Source: Gammaproteobacteria bacterium (GTDB lineage Bacteria > Pseudomonadota > Gammaproteobacteria > Enterobacterales > Psychrobiaceae). From it: 64,000 nt of DNA. The stretch spans positions 124,001 through 188,000 of the forward strand of contig JABSRT010000004.1 in assembly GCA_013214945.1 (NCBI GenBank), written 5' to 3'. Shown here piece by piece: positions 18,396-27,543 of the stretch. The notes beneath the pieces were generated by a model. It made no database searches. It was not told the DNA's origin and worked only from the letters and a program-made list of their open reading frames with translations. Positions within the stretch are counted from its first letter, which is position 1. Each line of letters starts with the position of its first letter. Position numbers and translations under genes: made by a program.

Positions 18396-20056
18396 TGGCA
18401 GCGCCTTCGTCACAACCTCAAGTACAAGCGAAAATATCGGATCACTATCGTATTTCAAAAGTGTGGCTGATCCCACTTATTGCCTTGGCAATTGGTATTT
18501 GGATGGTCGCCGATAACCATTTTAATCGCGGACCCTTAGTGACGATTGAATTTGCTGATGCCGAAGGATTAGAAGCAGGTAAAACTCGGGTAAAAACCCT
18601 TAATGTCGATATGGGCGTGGTGACATCGGTTCGTTTAAACGCAAACCGCGACGGGGTCGTGGTTGAGGCAAGATTAAATCCGCAATCCCAATCGTTACTT
18701 AATAATCAGTCATTGTTCTGGGTGGTTAAACCACGTATAGGTAGTGGCGGTATATCTGGATTAAGCACCTTGATGTCGGGTTCATATATTGAGTTTGTCC
18801 CAGGCACCGGTACTGAATATACCGAGCATTATGCAGGGTTGGCGCAAGAGCCTGTGACTCCGCTGGGGGTGCCGGGCATTAGAGTCGCGCTCGAAGGCGT
18901 TAAAGGGAAATCATTATCCGTTGGTGACCCAGTCACTTATCGCGGTTTTGAGGTTGGAAGAATTGAACAGTCAGACTTTGATATTGAAAAACGCATTGTT
19001 AATTATCAGGTGTTTATTCGCGCGCCTTATAGCAGTTTGGTGACTCAAAATACCTATTTCTGGAATAGCAGTGGCGTTAGTGTTGAGGCGTCGACCTCAG
19101 GTGTTAAAGTTAATTTAAGTTCGCTTGAGTCATTAATTAGTGGCGGCGTAACCTTTGATGTGCCGGACGATTTACCCTTAGGCCAATCGGTTGAGGCTGG
19201 CAAAGTCTTTTATCTGTATCCTGATAAAAGCAGTGTTTATGAACAACGTAAATATCACTTTAAAGAATTTATGCTGTTGTTTGAAGATTCTGTGCGCGGT
19301 CTAAGCGCAGGCGCCCCGGTAGAATATCGCGGGATCAGGATTGGTACTGTGGTGCGAGTTTCTTTGGCGCTTAATCAGCAAAGTGCGATTGATAATACCG
19401 AGCGACGTATTCCGGTATTAATTCGGCTTGAACCAGCCCGTATCGGTTTAGCAAACGACAGTAAATCAGTTGAGGCAATGTCAGGGCAAGTTGACCTTTG
19501 GATAGAGCAGGGCTTAAAAGCAAGCTTAAAAACGGCGAGCCTGATCATGGGCAGTTTATTTGTTGATTTTGATTTTTATCCGGTCGATAAAGAGTCTGTT
19601 ATTGGTCAATATGACTCACAGTCTGTTATCCCTAGTATTTCAGGTTCGTTGGCCCAAATTGAGCAAAAAGTTTTTGCAATTTTAGATAAATTTGAGCAAT
19701 TACCTATTGATGTCACGATTGATAAAATCAATACCATGCTCAGTAGTACTAATGTCACCATGATTGAACTGGAGCGTACTATTAAAGCGTTAAAAACCTT
19801 ATTGGCTAGTGAGCAAACCCAAGCATTACCCGAAACAGTTAATAACACACTTAAACAGCTGAGTACCGTGCTTGAAGGCTACAGTGAAGACTCACCAATC
19901 TATAGTGAAATGGGGCAAACAATGGAGCAATTACAGCTGTTTTTACGAGAAGTTGCGCCGCTGGTTAAAGCGCTGAGCAACCAACCCAATGCCTTAATTT
20001 TTGAAGCCCAAGCTGATGCAGATCCTGAGCCCAAAGGACGAAATAATGAAGATTAA
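18395..20056 (+). CDS. pqiB: MCE/MlaD-family intermembrane transport protein PqiB
   Basis: A 553-residue protein with one N-terminal transmembrane anchor (VWLIPLIALAIGIWMVADN) and three MCE domains (about 40-135, 155-250 and 290-390), then a long helical C-terminal region. This is the PqiB plan: stacked MCE hexamers forming a tube across the periplasm. Start 18395 is taken because AAGGA lies six bases upstream and the ATG overlaps the previous stop; the frame also extends 19 codons further upstream without a ribosome binding site. The product works with PqiA and PqiC. Confidence 0.9.
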   Translation: MAAPSSQPQVQAKISDHYRISKVWLIPLIALAIGIWMVADNHFNRGPLVTIEFADAEGLEAGKTRVKTLNVDMGVVTSVRLNANRDGVVVEARLNPQSQSLLNNQSLFWVVKPRIGSGGISGLSTLMSGSYIEFVPGTGTEYTEHYAGLAQEPVTPLGVPGIRVALEGVKGKSLSVGDPVTYRGFEVGRIEQSDFDIEKRIVNYQVFIRAPYSSLVTQNTYFWNSSGVSVEASTSGVKVNLSSLESLISGGVTFDVPDDLPLGQSVEAGKVFYLYPDKSSVYEQRKYHFKEFMLLFEDSVRGLSAGAPVEYRGIRIGTVVRVSLALNQQSAIDNTERRIPVLIRLEPARIGLANDSKSVEAMSGQVDLWIEQGLKASLKTASLIMGSLFVDFDFYPVDKESVIGQYDSQSVIPSISGSLAQIEQKVFAILDKFEQLPIDVTIDKINTMLSSTNVTMIELERTIKALKTLLASEQTQALPETVNNTLKQLSTVLEGYSEDSPIYSEMGQTMEQLQLFLREVAPLVKALSNQPNALIFEAQADADPEPKGRNNED

Positions 20057-20621
20057 ATTTCTACTGATTAGCTTGTTAACGCTGCTTAGTGCTGGTTGTA
20101 GTTCTGTTAAGCCAGCGCTGACTTTCTATCAGTTGTCACCGCCACCAATAACGCAACAGGTTGAACTGACCAGCGCGACGCTGATTATTGAGCCGGTAAC
20201 CTTAGTTGATTATCTTAAGCGACCTAATTTACTGCTCGAGCGCCAGTCTGGGCAATTATATGTCACAAAATATCAATTGTGGGCAGAGCCGTTAGATCAA
20301 GCGATTGCTAGGACGCTGGTAAATCACCTAAACCAATCACAACAAGATTTTAGGGCGCAGTCACATTTAGTGACCCGTTGTCTTAAGCGCTGCTTTCGCC
20401 TCAAGTTATTCGTTGAACAGTTTTATCCGACCGAGCGAGGTACGGCTGTTTTCACTGGTAAATACCAACTATTTCAGCAAGATAAGCTAGTAAGCCAACA
20501 GGATTTTAACTGGCAACAAGATCAAGCCAATGATGGTTACGGTGCCGCAGTAAACTCACTCTATAAATTAACGGTTAAACTTGCATCACAAATCCAGCAA
20601 CAGGTTCAACAAAGGTTATAA
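20046..20621 (+). CDS. pqiC: PqiC-like outer membrane lipoprotein (ABC transport auxiliary component)
   Basis: A 191-residue lipoprotein with signal peptide and lipobox LSAGC (Cys19), followed by the FYQLSPP motif typical of the PqiC/ABC-auxiliary lipoprotein family. It is expected to cap the PqiB tube at the outer membrane. The ATG at 20046 has AAAGGA five bases upstream and overlaps the 3' end of pqiB by 11 bases. Last gene of the pqi operon; the glutaredoxin gene follows after 64 bases with its own Shine-Dalgarno. Confidence 0.85.
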   Translation: MKIKFLLISLLTLLSAGCSSVKPALTFYQLSPPPITQQVELTSATLIIEPVTLVDYLKRPNLLLERQSGQLYVTKYQLWAEPLDQAIARTLVNHLNQSQQDFRAQSHLVTRCLKRCFRLKLFVEQFYPTERGTAVFTGKYQLFQQDKLVSQQDFNWQQDQANDGYGAAVNSLYKLTVKLASQIQQQVQQRL

Positions 20622-20685
20622 CTTTTCCTGAGCTTGGGTCAAATTTATGGTAGGATCGCGCAAATTTTAGATTGTGAGGTTTACC

Positions 20686-21054
20686 ATGGTTATTGTTCGC
20701 TGGATTGTCGGTCGGATCATTTTGTTATTAAATTTTATTTTTACGCCTCGTGGCGTAAAGCGCGCTGTTGAGCAGCAGCAGCAGGTTGATCAGCAGACCG
20801 TTAAATTGAAGTTGTATCAATTTGCCGCTTGTCCGTTTTGTGTCAAAGTTAGACGCCAAATGAAGCGATTGTCGCTTAACGTTGAACTGCGCGACGCGAA
20901 AGTTGAAGGACAAGATAAGGTTGATTTAACGAACCTTGGTGGCCGTCATAAAGTACCTTGTTTAAGAATTGAGTCTGAAAATGGTGATATTAAGTGGTTA
21001 TATGAATCATCAGACATTAATAATTATTTAACTCAGCAATTTGGGAACGCTTAA
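20686..21054 (+). CDS. Membrane-anchored glutaredoxin-like protein
   Basis: A 122-residue protein: one N-terminal hydrophobic segment (residues about 2-20), a Gln-rich linker and a glutaredoxin fold with redox motif CPFC (in FAACPFCVKVRR) and a cis-proline HKVPCLRI segment. The C-terminal SSDINNYL is the glutathione-binding-type motif. Its soluble domain probably faces the cytoplasm, as suggested by the basic linker. The ATG at 20686 is preferred because GTGAGG lies seven bases upstream; a GTG four codons earlier is part of that site. The downstream S1 gene begins one base after its stop. Confidence 0.83.
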   Translation: MVIVRWIVGRIILLLNFIFTPRGVKRAVEQQQQVDQQTVKLKLYQFAACPFCVKVRRQMKRLSLNVELRDAKVEGQDKVDLTNLGGRHKVPCLRIESENGDIKWLYESSDINNYLTQQFGNA

Positions 21055-21055
21055 G

Positions 21056-21901
21056 ATGACACGTGTAAGAGGTTTAGTTGAACTGGGTAAGTTCAACCGA
21101 TTAGAAGTTGTTAAAGACGTTGATTTTGGTTATTACCTTGATGGCGGCGACTTGGGTGAAATATTATTGCCTCACAATTCAACTGAACAGTTACATGCTG
21201 TTGGCGATGTCGTGGACGCGTTTTTGTATAAAGACTCAGACGACCGTCTTATTGCTACAACGGCAACGCCACTGGCTCAGGTCGGTGAAATCACTAGCTT
21301 AAAAGTGGTGGCTTTAACGCCCGTTGGTGCTTTTTTAGATTGGGGACTTCAAAAAGATTTATTAGTGCCTTTTTCTGAGCAAGCGATCCCGATGCTCGAG
21401 GGCAATAAATATTTGGTGCTAATTTATATCGACGTTAGTGGCCGCATTGTTGCGTCATCGAAACTTGATAAGCGTCTTGATCGTGAACCTAGTCACTATG
21501 AAGAGCAACAGAAGGTTAATTTAGTGATTTGTGACCATACCGATATTGGTTACAAAGCGGCAATCAATTCGCTACATTGGGGTGTATTATACCGTAATGA
21601 AGTGTTTAAAGAGTTGCGCATTGGCCAAAAAATGTCAGGTTACATCAATCGTGTGCGTGAAGATGGCAAGATAGATTTGTTGTTAGAAAAGCCGGGTTAC
21701 ACTAAAAACGATGAGCTAGGCACTAAAATTATTATTTTCTTAAAGCAAAATAATGGTGTTAGTCATGTTAGCGATAAAAGCTCTCCAGAAATCATTACTC
21801 GTTTGTTTGGCGTCAGCAAAAAGAAGTTTAAGCAATCGATTGGCGCGCTGTATAAGTCAGGCCAGATCCTGTTGAGTAAAGAAGGTATTCGCTTACCTTA
21901 G
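21056..21901 (+). CDS. CvfB-type S1 RNA-binding protein
   Basis: A 281-residue protein with the CvfB/YitL plan: three S1-like OB domains (about 5-65, 70-130 and 145-215) and a C-terminal winged helix (about 225-280, with SPEIITRLFGVSKKKFKQSIG). The GAFLDWGL and KIDLLLEKPGY segments are family signatures. It is expected to bind RNA; in Staphylococcus CvfB affects virulence gene expression, but the role in this group is unknown. ATG 21056 is taken over a TTG five codons upstream that lies inside the preceding gene. A strong terminator follows. Confidence 0.85.
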   Translation: MTRVRGLVELGKFNRLEVVKDVDFGYYLDGGDLGEILLPHNSTEQLHAVGDVVDAFLYKDSDDRLIATTATPLAQVGEITSLKVVALTPVGAFLDWGLQKDLLVPFSEQAIPMLEGNKYLVLIYIDVSGRIVASSKLDKRLDREPSHYEEQQKVNLVICDHTDIGYKAAINSLHWGVLYRNEVFKELRIGQKMSGYINRVREDGKIDLLLEKPGYTKNDELGTKIIIFLKQNNGVSHVSDKSSPEIITRLFGVSKKKFKQSIGALYKSGQILLSKEGIRLP

Positions 21902-21948
21902 TTCAACTGATCATTACTCACGGCTAATATCTCTTAGCGTTGAGCAAG

Positions 21949-21986
21949 GCCCGTCACCGCATATTGAATGCGGTGGCGGGCTTTTT
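21949..21986 (+). terminator. Rho-independent terminator after the S1 protein gene
   Basis: A 14-bp stem GCCCGTCACCGCAT / ATGCGGTGGCGGGC with one G-U pair and a 5-nt loop, followed by five T residues. It closes the pqi-glutaredoxin-S1 transcription unit. Confidence 0.88.
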
Positions 21987-22159
21987 GTTGAGCAGGACAT
22001 TACAATGTCAGATGTTTATTTATCACTAAGTTAGTGGTTGTCACTAGTGGCAGCAGCGAGTAAGCGTTACTCGTTAGCTGTCACATAAAAGCGAATTTGA
22101 TTTGCGTTTGTTGGTGCAGTCGCTACAATTGCGCCAATAATTTTTAGCCAGGTGATCTC

Positions 22160-22330
22160 ATGAACCGAAAAAGAAAGATGAATGCTATCTTGAACAAAAA
22201 AATAAAAAAGATGAATGCTAAATTACAGCATAATAATAAACCGCGTTATATCAGTAAAGCAGAGCGTGCTGAAATAGAAGCAGCACAAGCACAAGCGGAT
22301 AGCGAAGAGCAGCAAACACCAGTGACTTAA
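22160..22330 (+). CDS. DUF2986 family small basic protein
   Basis: A 56-residue ORF starting MNRKRKMNAILNKK, preceded by a good AGGTGA ribosome binding site at seven bases. The N-terminal half is very rich in Lys/Arg/Asn and the C-terminal half is acidic and Gln-rich (AQAQADSEEQQ). The sequence matches the DUF2986 family of marine gammaproteobacteria, including the NKPRYISKAER segment. The function is unknown; the charge pattern would suit nucleic acid or ribosome binding, but that is a guess. It is flanked by two strong terminators and so has its own promoter. Confidence 0.78.
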   Translation: MNRKRKMNAILNKKIKKMNAKLQHNNKPRYISKAERAEIEAAQAQADSEEQQTPVT

Positions 22331-22353
22331 TCTAAGTTAAATATACTGGTAAC

Positions 22354-22390
22354 AAAAAAGCCCTGATATTAATTATCAGGGCTTTTTTTT
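22354..22390 (+). terminator. Bidirectional terminator between the DUF2986 gene and dxs
   Basis: Stem AAAAAAGCCCTGATA / TATCAGGGCTTTTTT with a 5-nt loop; T runs occur at the 3' side on both strands. It serves the DUF2986 gene on the plus strand and xseB-ispA-dxs on the minus strand. Confidence 0.9.
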
Positions 22391-22442
22391 GGTCAAAACA
22401 AGCAATGGCTAAAGGCGTTTTAGTTAACCGGTACTCAGGATA

Positions 22443-24329
22443 TTAAGGCGCTAGGGCAATAAAGTCGTTGATCTGACCCAAAATACCGACACTGTCTAAA
22501 CCCAGTGCTTGTTGCTGTTGTTGTTGGGTGCCTTGGCTAACGAAACTATCAGGCAAACCAATATTAAGTACCGGCACAGTGACCCGCTTATTCATTAAAT
22601 ACTGACTCACAGTGCTGCCTGCACCACCGATAATCGCATTTTCTTCTAAGGTGACCAGAATATCGTGACTGGCGGCTATCTGACTTACCATTTGCTGATC
22701 TAAAGGCTTTATAAAGCGCATATCAATCACGGTAGCGTCTAATTTCTCTGCGGCTTCCAGTGCTTGTGGCAACAGGGTACCAAAGCTTAATATGGCCACT
22801 TTATTGCCATCTTGCGCTTTAGTGGCTTGGCGCTTAGTTTGCGCCTTGCCAATCTCTAATGGCTGCATCTGTGTGCTTATCGCTGCGCCACAACCAGCAC
22901 CACGTGGATAACGCACTGTAGCAGGGCCAGAGTACTGATAGCCAGTGGTTAACATTTGACGACATTCGTTTTCGTCTGACGGTGCCATAATTACCATGTT
23001 GGGAATGCAATTGAGGAAGCTTAAATCAAACGCTCCTTGATGAGTCTCGCCATCAGCACCGACTAAACCACCGCGATCAATCGCAAACAACACATTAAGC
23101 TTGGGTATGGCGACATCGTGAATTAATTGATCATAACCGCGTTGCAAAAAGGTTGAATAAATCGCAACGACAGGTTTTAAGCCGTCACATGCCATGCCAG
23201 CGGCTAAAGTTACCGCGTGTTGTTCGGCAATTGCGGCATCGAAATATTGTTTGGGATACTGCTGTGAAAACTCAACCATGCCCGAACCTTCACGCATCGC
23301 TGGGGTAATCGCCATTAATTGTTGATCAATTGCGGCAGTGTCGCATAACCATTGACCAAAAATTTCAGAGAACGTAGTCGCGCCTTTGGTAGATGGTAAA
23401 GAGGTGGTTTTCGGATCAAATTTAGGCACGCCATGATAACCAATTGGATCTTGCTCGGCCGGGTGATAACCCTTGCCTTTTTTAGTCATGACATGAAGAA
23501 TCTGCGGTCCCTTAAGGTTTCGCATATTGCTTAAAGTATTAATGATGCCATTAACATCATGGCCATCGATTGGACCAATGTAGTTAAAACCAAACTCTTC
23601 AAACAAGGTCCCAGGAACTACCATGCCTTTGATATGTTCTTCAGAACGTCGAGCCAGTTCTTTAATCGTTGGCATGCCAGAGAGTAACTTCTTACTGCCT
23701 TCACGAATCGAGGTGTAAAGCGTACCAGTCAGCAGTTTTGCTAAATGATTGTTTAATGCACCAACGTTTTCAGAAATCGACATTTCGTTATCATTTAAGA
23801 TAATTAACATGTCTTTGTCGAGGGAACCAGCATGGTTCATTGCTTCAAAAGCCATGCCGCCAGTGATCGCTCCGTCACCAATAACAGCCACTACTTTACG
23901 ATTTTTTTGTTCTTTGTCGGCGGCAATGGCCATGCCTAATGCCGCACTGATCGAGGTGCCAGAATGACCAACCGTAAAGGCGTCGTACTCACTTTCATTA
24001 CGATTTGGAAATGGATGCAGGCCGTCTTTTTGACGAATGCTGTGCATTTTGTCGCGCCGATTGGTCAATATTTTATGCGGATAAGCCTGATGGCCCACAT
24101 CCCAAATAACCCGATCAAAAGGCGTATTATAGACATAATGTAAAGCCACTGTTAACTCTACAGTACCTAGTCCTGATGCTAGGTGACCGCTCGATTGACT
24201 GACGGAATTTAGCAAGAATTCACGTAACTGATCGCACAATTGCGGTAAGTTAGCGCTAGGCAACTGCCGTAATTCTTCCGGTGTATTAGCTAAGGCAAGT
24301 AATGGGTATTGTGAGATATTAACGCTCAT
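22443..24329 (-). CDS. dxs: 1-deoxy-D-xylulose-5-phosphate synthase
   Basis: A 628-residue TPP enzyme condensing pyruvate and glyceraldehyde-3-phosphate, the first step of the MEP isoprenoid pathway. Visible: the transketolase-type [13 protein letters not shown], the TPP motif [18 protein letters not shown] (about residues 150-170), the [15 protein letters not shown] loop of the pyrimidine domain, and a C-terminal transketolase domain. Length close to E. coli Dxs (620). A Gln run ([12 protein letters not shown]) near the C-terminus is unusual but harmless-looking. It follows ispA by 20 bases, in the common xseB-ispA-dxs operon. Confidence 0.95.
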   Translation of the reverse strand: MSVNISQYPLLALANTPEELRQLPSANLPQLCDQLREFLLNSVSQSSGHLASGLGTVELTVALHYVYNTPFDRVIWDVGHQAYPHKILTNRRDKMHSIRQKDGLHPFPNRNESEYDAFTVGHSGTSISAALGMAIAADKEQKNRKVVAVIGDGAITGGMAFEAMNHAGSLDKDMLIILNDNEMSISENVGALNNHLAKLLTGTLYTSIREGSKKLLSGMPTIKELARRSEEHIKGMVVPGTLFEEFGFNYIGPIDGHDVNGIINTLSNMRNLKGPQILHVMTKKGKGYHPAEQDPIGYHGVPKFDPKTTSLPSTKGATTFSEIFGQWLCDTAAIDQQLMAITPAMREGSGMVEFSQQYPKQYFDAAIAEQHAVTLAAGMACDGLKPVVAIYSTFLQRGYDQLIHDVAIPKLNVLFAIDRGGLVGADGETHQGAFDLSFLNCIPNMVIMAPSDENECRQMLTTGYQYSGPATVRYPRGAGCGAAISTQMQPLEIGKAQTKRQATKAQDGNKVAILSFGTLLPQALEAAEKLDATVIDMRFIKPLDQQMVSQIAASHDILVTLEENAIIGGAGSTVSQYLMNKRVTVPVLNIGLPDSFVSQGTQQQQQQALGLDSVGILGQINDFIALAP

Positions 24330-24349
24330 ATAACTCTTATGATTTATTG

Positions 24350-25225
24350 TTATTGGTTTCGCGTGATAATAAAGCGCGAAAAATCCTTTAATAGGTCGCT
24401 ATTGTAGGGCAAAGCGTCTAATGCGTGAAGCGCTTGATCAATTAATTGTTGTGCTTTGGCTTGTGCTTGCTCAAGACCGAGTAACGCTGGATAGGTACTT
24501 TTATTAGCCTCGATGTCGGATCCTTGCGGTTTACCTAGCGTTTTGGTATCGCCAATGACATCAAGAATATCATCTTGAACTTGAAAGGCTAAGCCGATGG
24601 CACTAGAAAACTGTTGCAACAATCTCCGTTCAGCCGGGCTGACATTGGCGATAACGCACGCCATTTCAACGGCCGCTTGCAATAATGCCCCCGTTTTATG
24701 TTGATGTATTTGCTCTAATTGCGCTAATGAAACTTGTTTATTGGTTGCCGCAATGTCTAATGCCTGGCCGCCGCACATTCCGTGGTAACCACTGGCGTTA
24801 GCCAGTACTTTGACCAATTTTATCTGTTGCTGGGGTTCAAGCTCTGCGTGGCATAATAAGTCAAAGGCAAATGATTGCAGTGCATCTCCGGCTAAAATTG
24901 CCGTTGCCTCGTCAAATTGAATATGACAAGTTGGCTGGCCACGGCGCAGTGCGTCATCATCCATCGCGGGTAAATCGTCGTGAATTAACGAATAGGCATG
25001 AATCGCTTCAAGACTGCCGGCCGCATGATCAAGTTGTGCTAGTTCAACGCCAAGCATTTGACCTGTCGCATAAACTAAAAAAGGCCTTACCCGTTTCCCA
25101 CCAAGCAATAAGCCATATTCCATGGCCTGAAGTAATTTGGCATCGTTAATGCTATGTTGGGCAAGCTGCTTGGTTAAAAACTGATTAACACGTTGTTGAT
25201 GGCATGATAACTGGGATAAATCCAC
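24350..25225 (-). CDS. ispA: Farnesyl diphosphate synthase / geranyltranstransferase
   Basis: A 291-residue prenyl transferase making farnesyl diphosphate from IPP and GPP/DMAPP. Both Asp-rich motifs are present: DDLPAMDDD (first, about residues 87-95) and FQVQDDILD (second, about 222-230), with the [11 protein letters not shown] segment binding IPP. Start codon is GTG, sharing a base with the xseB stop (TAGTG), so translation is coupled. The product feeds ubiquinone and undecaprenyl synthesis; dxs downstream supplies its precursors. Confidence 0.94.
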   Translation of the reverse strand: MDLSQLSCHQQRVNQFLTKQLAQHSINDAKLLQAMEYGLLLGGKRVRPFLVYATGQMLGVELAQLDHAAGSLEAIHAYSLIHDDLPAMDDDALRRGQPTCHIQFDEATAILAGDALQSFAFDLLCHAELEPQQQIKLVKVLANASGYHGMCGGQALDIAATNKQVSLAQLEQIHQHKTGALLQAAVEMACVIANVSPAERRLLQQFSSAIGLAFQVQDDILDVIGDTKTLGKPQGSDIEANKSTYPALLGLEQAQAKAQQLIDQALHALDALPYNSDLLKDFSRFIITRNQ

Positions 25226-25467
25226 TAGTTATCCTGCTGCTGATAAGATTGCAGCTGACCATCATTGCCGTTGGCCATTAAAATATCTACTTTTTGCTGA
25301 GCTTGTTGCAGTTTTTGTTGACCAAGACGCGCCAAACCTATGCCTTGCTCAAATTGAGCTAAAGCTTGATCTAATTCAAGATCGCCTTGTTCTAATTGCT
25401 CAACAATGGCTTCTAAGCTGCCAAGGGTCGATTCAAAGCTGGGTTCTTTTTTTTTATTGGCTGTCAT
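25225..25467 (-). CDS. xseB: Exodeoxyribonuclease VII small subunit
   Basis: An 80-residue helical protein when started at the ATG at 25467 (MTANKKKEPSF), the usual XseB length. The FESTLGSLEAIVEQLEQGDLELDQALAQFEQG stretch (residues about 10-41) is the family signature; only its outline is quoted here. XseB packs on XseA to form exonuclease VII, which degrades single-stranded DNA. Two upstream in-frame starts (to 25497) exist, but the sequence before MTANKKK does not look conserved. First gene of the operon with ispA and dxs. Confidence 0.92.
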   Translation of the reverse strand: MTANKKKEPSFESTLGSLEAIVEQLEQGDLELDQALAQFEQGIGLARLGQQKLQQAQQKVDILMANGNDGQLQSYQQQDN

Positions 25468-25688
25468 CTTGATTCTCATTTTTACTAATTCGCGCAACCT
25501 TAGCCCAGTTAAACTATCGGGTCAATAAAATCACCGATCCGGATAAAATTTATTAAAATAATTAAACTATTGTTAGATTATTCCGATAAGACGATAATAA
25601 AAGATGTTTTTACGATTAAAGATGATAACTTTATCTCACATCGTAAGTATTTAACTGTAATTAATAAGTAACTCATAGGGGTTTGGCT

Positions 25689-26447
25689 GTGGATTTAGCA
25701 ACACTCATAGGTATGATCGGTGCCTTCGGCATGATTTTAATGGCGATGACTCAGGGTGGACCAATCTCGATGTTTATCGATGTGCCATCGGTCTTGATTG
25801 TATTTTGTGGTTCACCGTTCGTGGTAATGATGATGTACAGCATGGGGCAGTTTGTTGGTGCGGGTAAAATTGCTGGCAAAGCCTTTATGCTTAAGCTTGA
25901 TGATCCGCAAGATTTAATCGCTAAAGCGGTTGAACTCGCAGATTCTGCCCGCAAAGGCGGTTTTTTAGCGCTTGAAGAAGCAGAGATCCCGAGTTCATTT
26001 ATGCAAAAAGGCATCGACATGTTAGTTGATGGCCATGAAGCAGATGTCGTGCGAGCGACTTTAGGCAAAGATATCGACTTAACGTTAGACCGTCACAAAC
26101 TCGGTGCCAGTATTTTTAAGTCATTAGGCGATGTTGGCCCCGCGATGGGCATGATTGGTACCTTGGTTGGACTGGTCGCGATGTTGCAAAATATGGATGA
26201 TCCTAAATCGATTGGTCCGGCAATGGCGGTTGCGTTGTTAACGACTATGTATGGTGCGATGTTAGCTAATTTATTTGCATTGCCCGTTAGTGCAAAATTA
26301 GAAATGCGTGCCGGCGAAGAAGCCCTTAATCAGACGTTAATATTAGACTCGGTGTTAGCTATTCAAGATGGCCAAAACCCGCGTGTTATCGAAGGCATGT
26401 TGCAAAACTATTTGGCCGAAGGTAAACGCCCAGTTGCTGACGATTAA
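25689..26447 (+). CDS. pomA: Flagellar stator protein PomA (sodium-driven)
   Basis: A 252-residue MotA/TolQ/ExbB-family protein with four membrane helices and a large cytoplasmic loop (about residues 50-150) containing the charged residues that contact FliG. The GTLVGLVAMLQNM helix is typical of PomA. With PomB it forms the Na+-conducting stator. The start is GTG at 25689 (reading MDLATLIGMIG as in Vibrio PomA), with AGGGG eight bases upstream; a TTG two codons earlier lies too close to that site. It is followed by pomB after 44 bases. Confidence 0.92.
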   Translation: MDLATLIGMIGAFGMILMAMTQGGPISMFIDVPSVLIVFCGSPFVVMMMYSMGQFVGAGKIAGKAFMLKLDDPQDLIAKAVELADSARKGGFLALEEAEIPSSFMQKGIDMLVDGHEADVVRATLGKDIDLTLDRHKLGASIFKSLGDVGPAMGMIGTLVGLVAMLQNMDDPKSIGPAMAVALLTTMYGAMLANLFALPVSAKLEMRAGEEALNQTLILDSVLAIQDGQNPRVIEGMLQNYLAEGKRPVADD

Positions 26448-26491
26448 GTTAAAACGGTTAAGGTTATCATATGATGTGGGAGTGTAATTAA

Positions 26492-27421
26492 ATGGCTGAA
26501 GAATGCCCTAAATGTCCCGATTGTCCACCCGAAGGGTTGCCTGCATGGATGGGGACTTTTGCTGACTTAATGTCATTGCTAATGTGCTTTTTCGTGTTGT
26601 TGCTGGCGATGTCTGAAATGGATGTGCTTAAATTCAAACAGATTGCTGGCTCAATGAAGTATGCTTTTGGGGTTCAAAATAAAATTGAAGTCAAAGACAT
26701 ACCTAAAGGAACCAGTGTGATTGCTCAAGAGTTTCGACCGGGGCGACCAGATCCAACGCCGATCGAGATCATAAACCAACAAACAGCAGAAATTACTCAG
26801 CGCGAGCTCGATTTTCAAGCGGGAGAAGATCAAAATTCCGGTGGTAAAGAGCTGCAACGCGGTGATCAGCGTGGTGCTAAAGCGGCGGCAGAAAGCGAAT
26901 CTAAGGCTGAGGCGAAAGCCGCGCAAGAAAATACCAACGAAGAGTTAAAAAAGATCGCGGCTAAACTGGAACAAGAGATCGAAGACGGTGCTATTGAGGT
27001 TGAATCACTGGGTCAGCAAATTATTATTCGGATCAGAGAAAAAGGCTCATTTCCTTCGGGCTCGTCTAATTTGCAGCCGCGCTTTAAGCCTGTGGTAATC
27101 CGGGTAGGTGAATTGCTCGCCGATATCCCCGGTGAAATTACCGTGTCTGGCCATACCGACAGTGAAAAAATCTATTCTGAACTTTATAAGTCGAATTGGG
27201 ATTTATCGAGTCAGCGTGCGGTATCAGTTGCGCATGAATTGGTCAAAGTTAAAAACTTTAACCCACTCAGGCTTAAAGTGGTTGGACTTGCTGATACCGT
27301 GCCATTAGGATCTGGTAAGGACAAGCAATCGCAACGTCGTAATCGCCGGGTAGAAATTTCAATCATGCAAGGCAAGGCCAAAGAGGCCAAACCATTTGAT
27401 TTAATCGAACCCACAGAGTAA
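26492..27421 (+). CDS. pomB: Flagellar stator protein PomB (sodium-driven)
   Basis: A 309-residue protein: a short cytoplasmic N-terminus with CPKCPDCP, one transmembrane helix carrying the ion-binding aspartate (Asp25 in GTFADLMSLLM), a charged, Ala/Glu-rich linker (about 120-165) and a C-terminal OmpA-like peptidoglycan-binding domain with VSGHTDSEKI and NRRVEI. The helix composition and PomA partner point to sodium as the coupling ion. It anchors the stator to peptidoglycan. The Na+-NQR operon in the same window would supply the gradient. Confidence 0.93.
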   Translation: MAEECPKCPDCPPEGLPAWMGTFADLMSLLMCFFVLLLAMSEMDVLKFKQIAGSMKYAFGVQNKIEVKDIPKGTSVIAQEFRPGRPDPTPIEIINQQTAEITQRELDFQAGEDQNSGGKELQRGDQRGAKAAAESESKAEAKAAQENTNEELKKIAAKLEQEIEDGAIEVESLGQQIIIRIREKGSFPSGSSNLQPRFKPVVIRVGELLADIPGEITVSGHTDSEKIYSELYKSNWDLSSQRAVSVAHELVKVKNFNPLRLKVVGLADTVPLGSGKDKQSQRRNRRVEISIMQGKAKEAKPFDLIEPTE

Positions 27422-27543
27422 TTAACTCTAATGGTTGCCAGAGACTACAACGGGTGTCCGAGTTCACAAATTGAGCTCGGACTCTTCTTATCCTTTATCG
27501 CTTTGGGTATACTACGCGCTTAATTATTTTCGAGCGAGTTACC

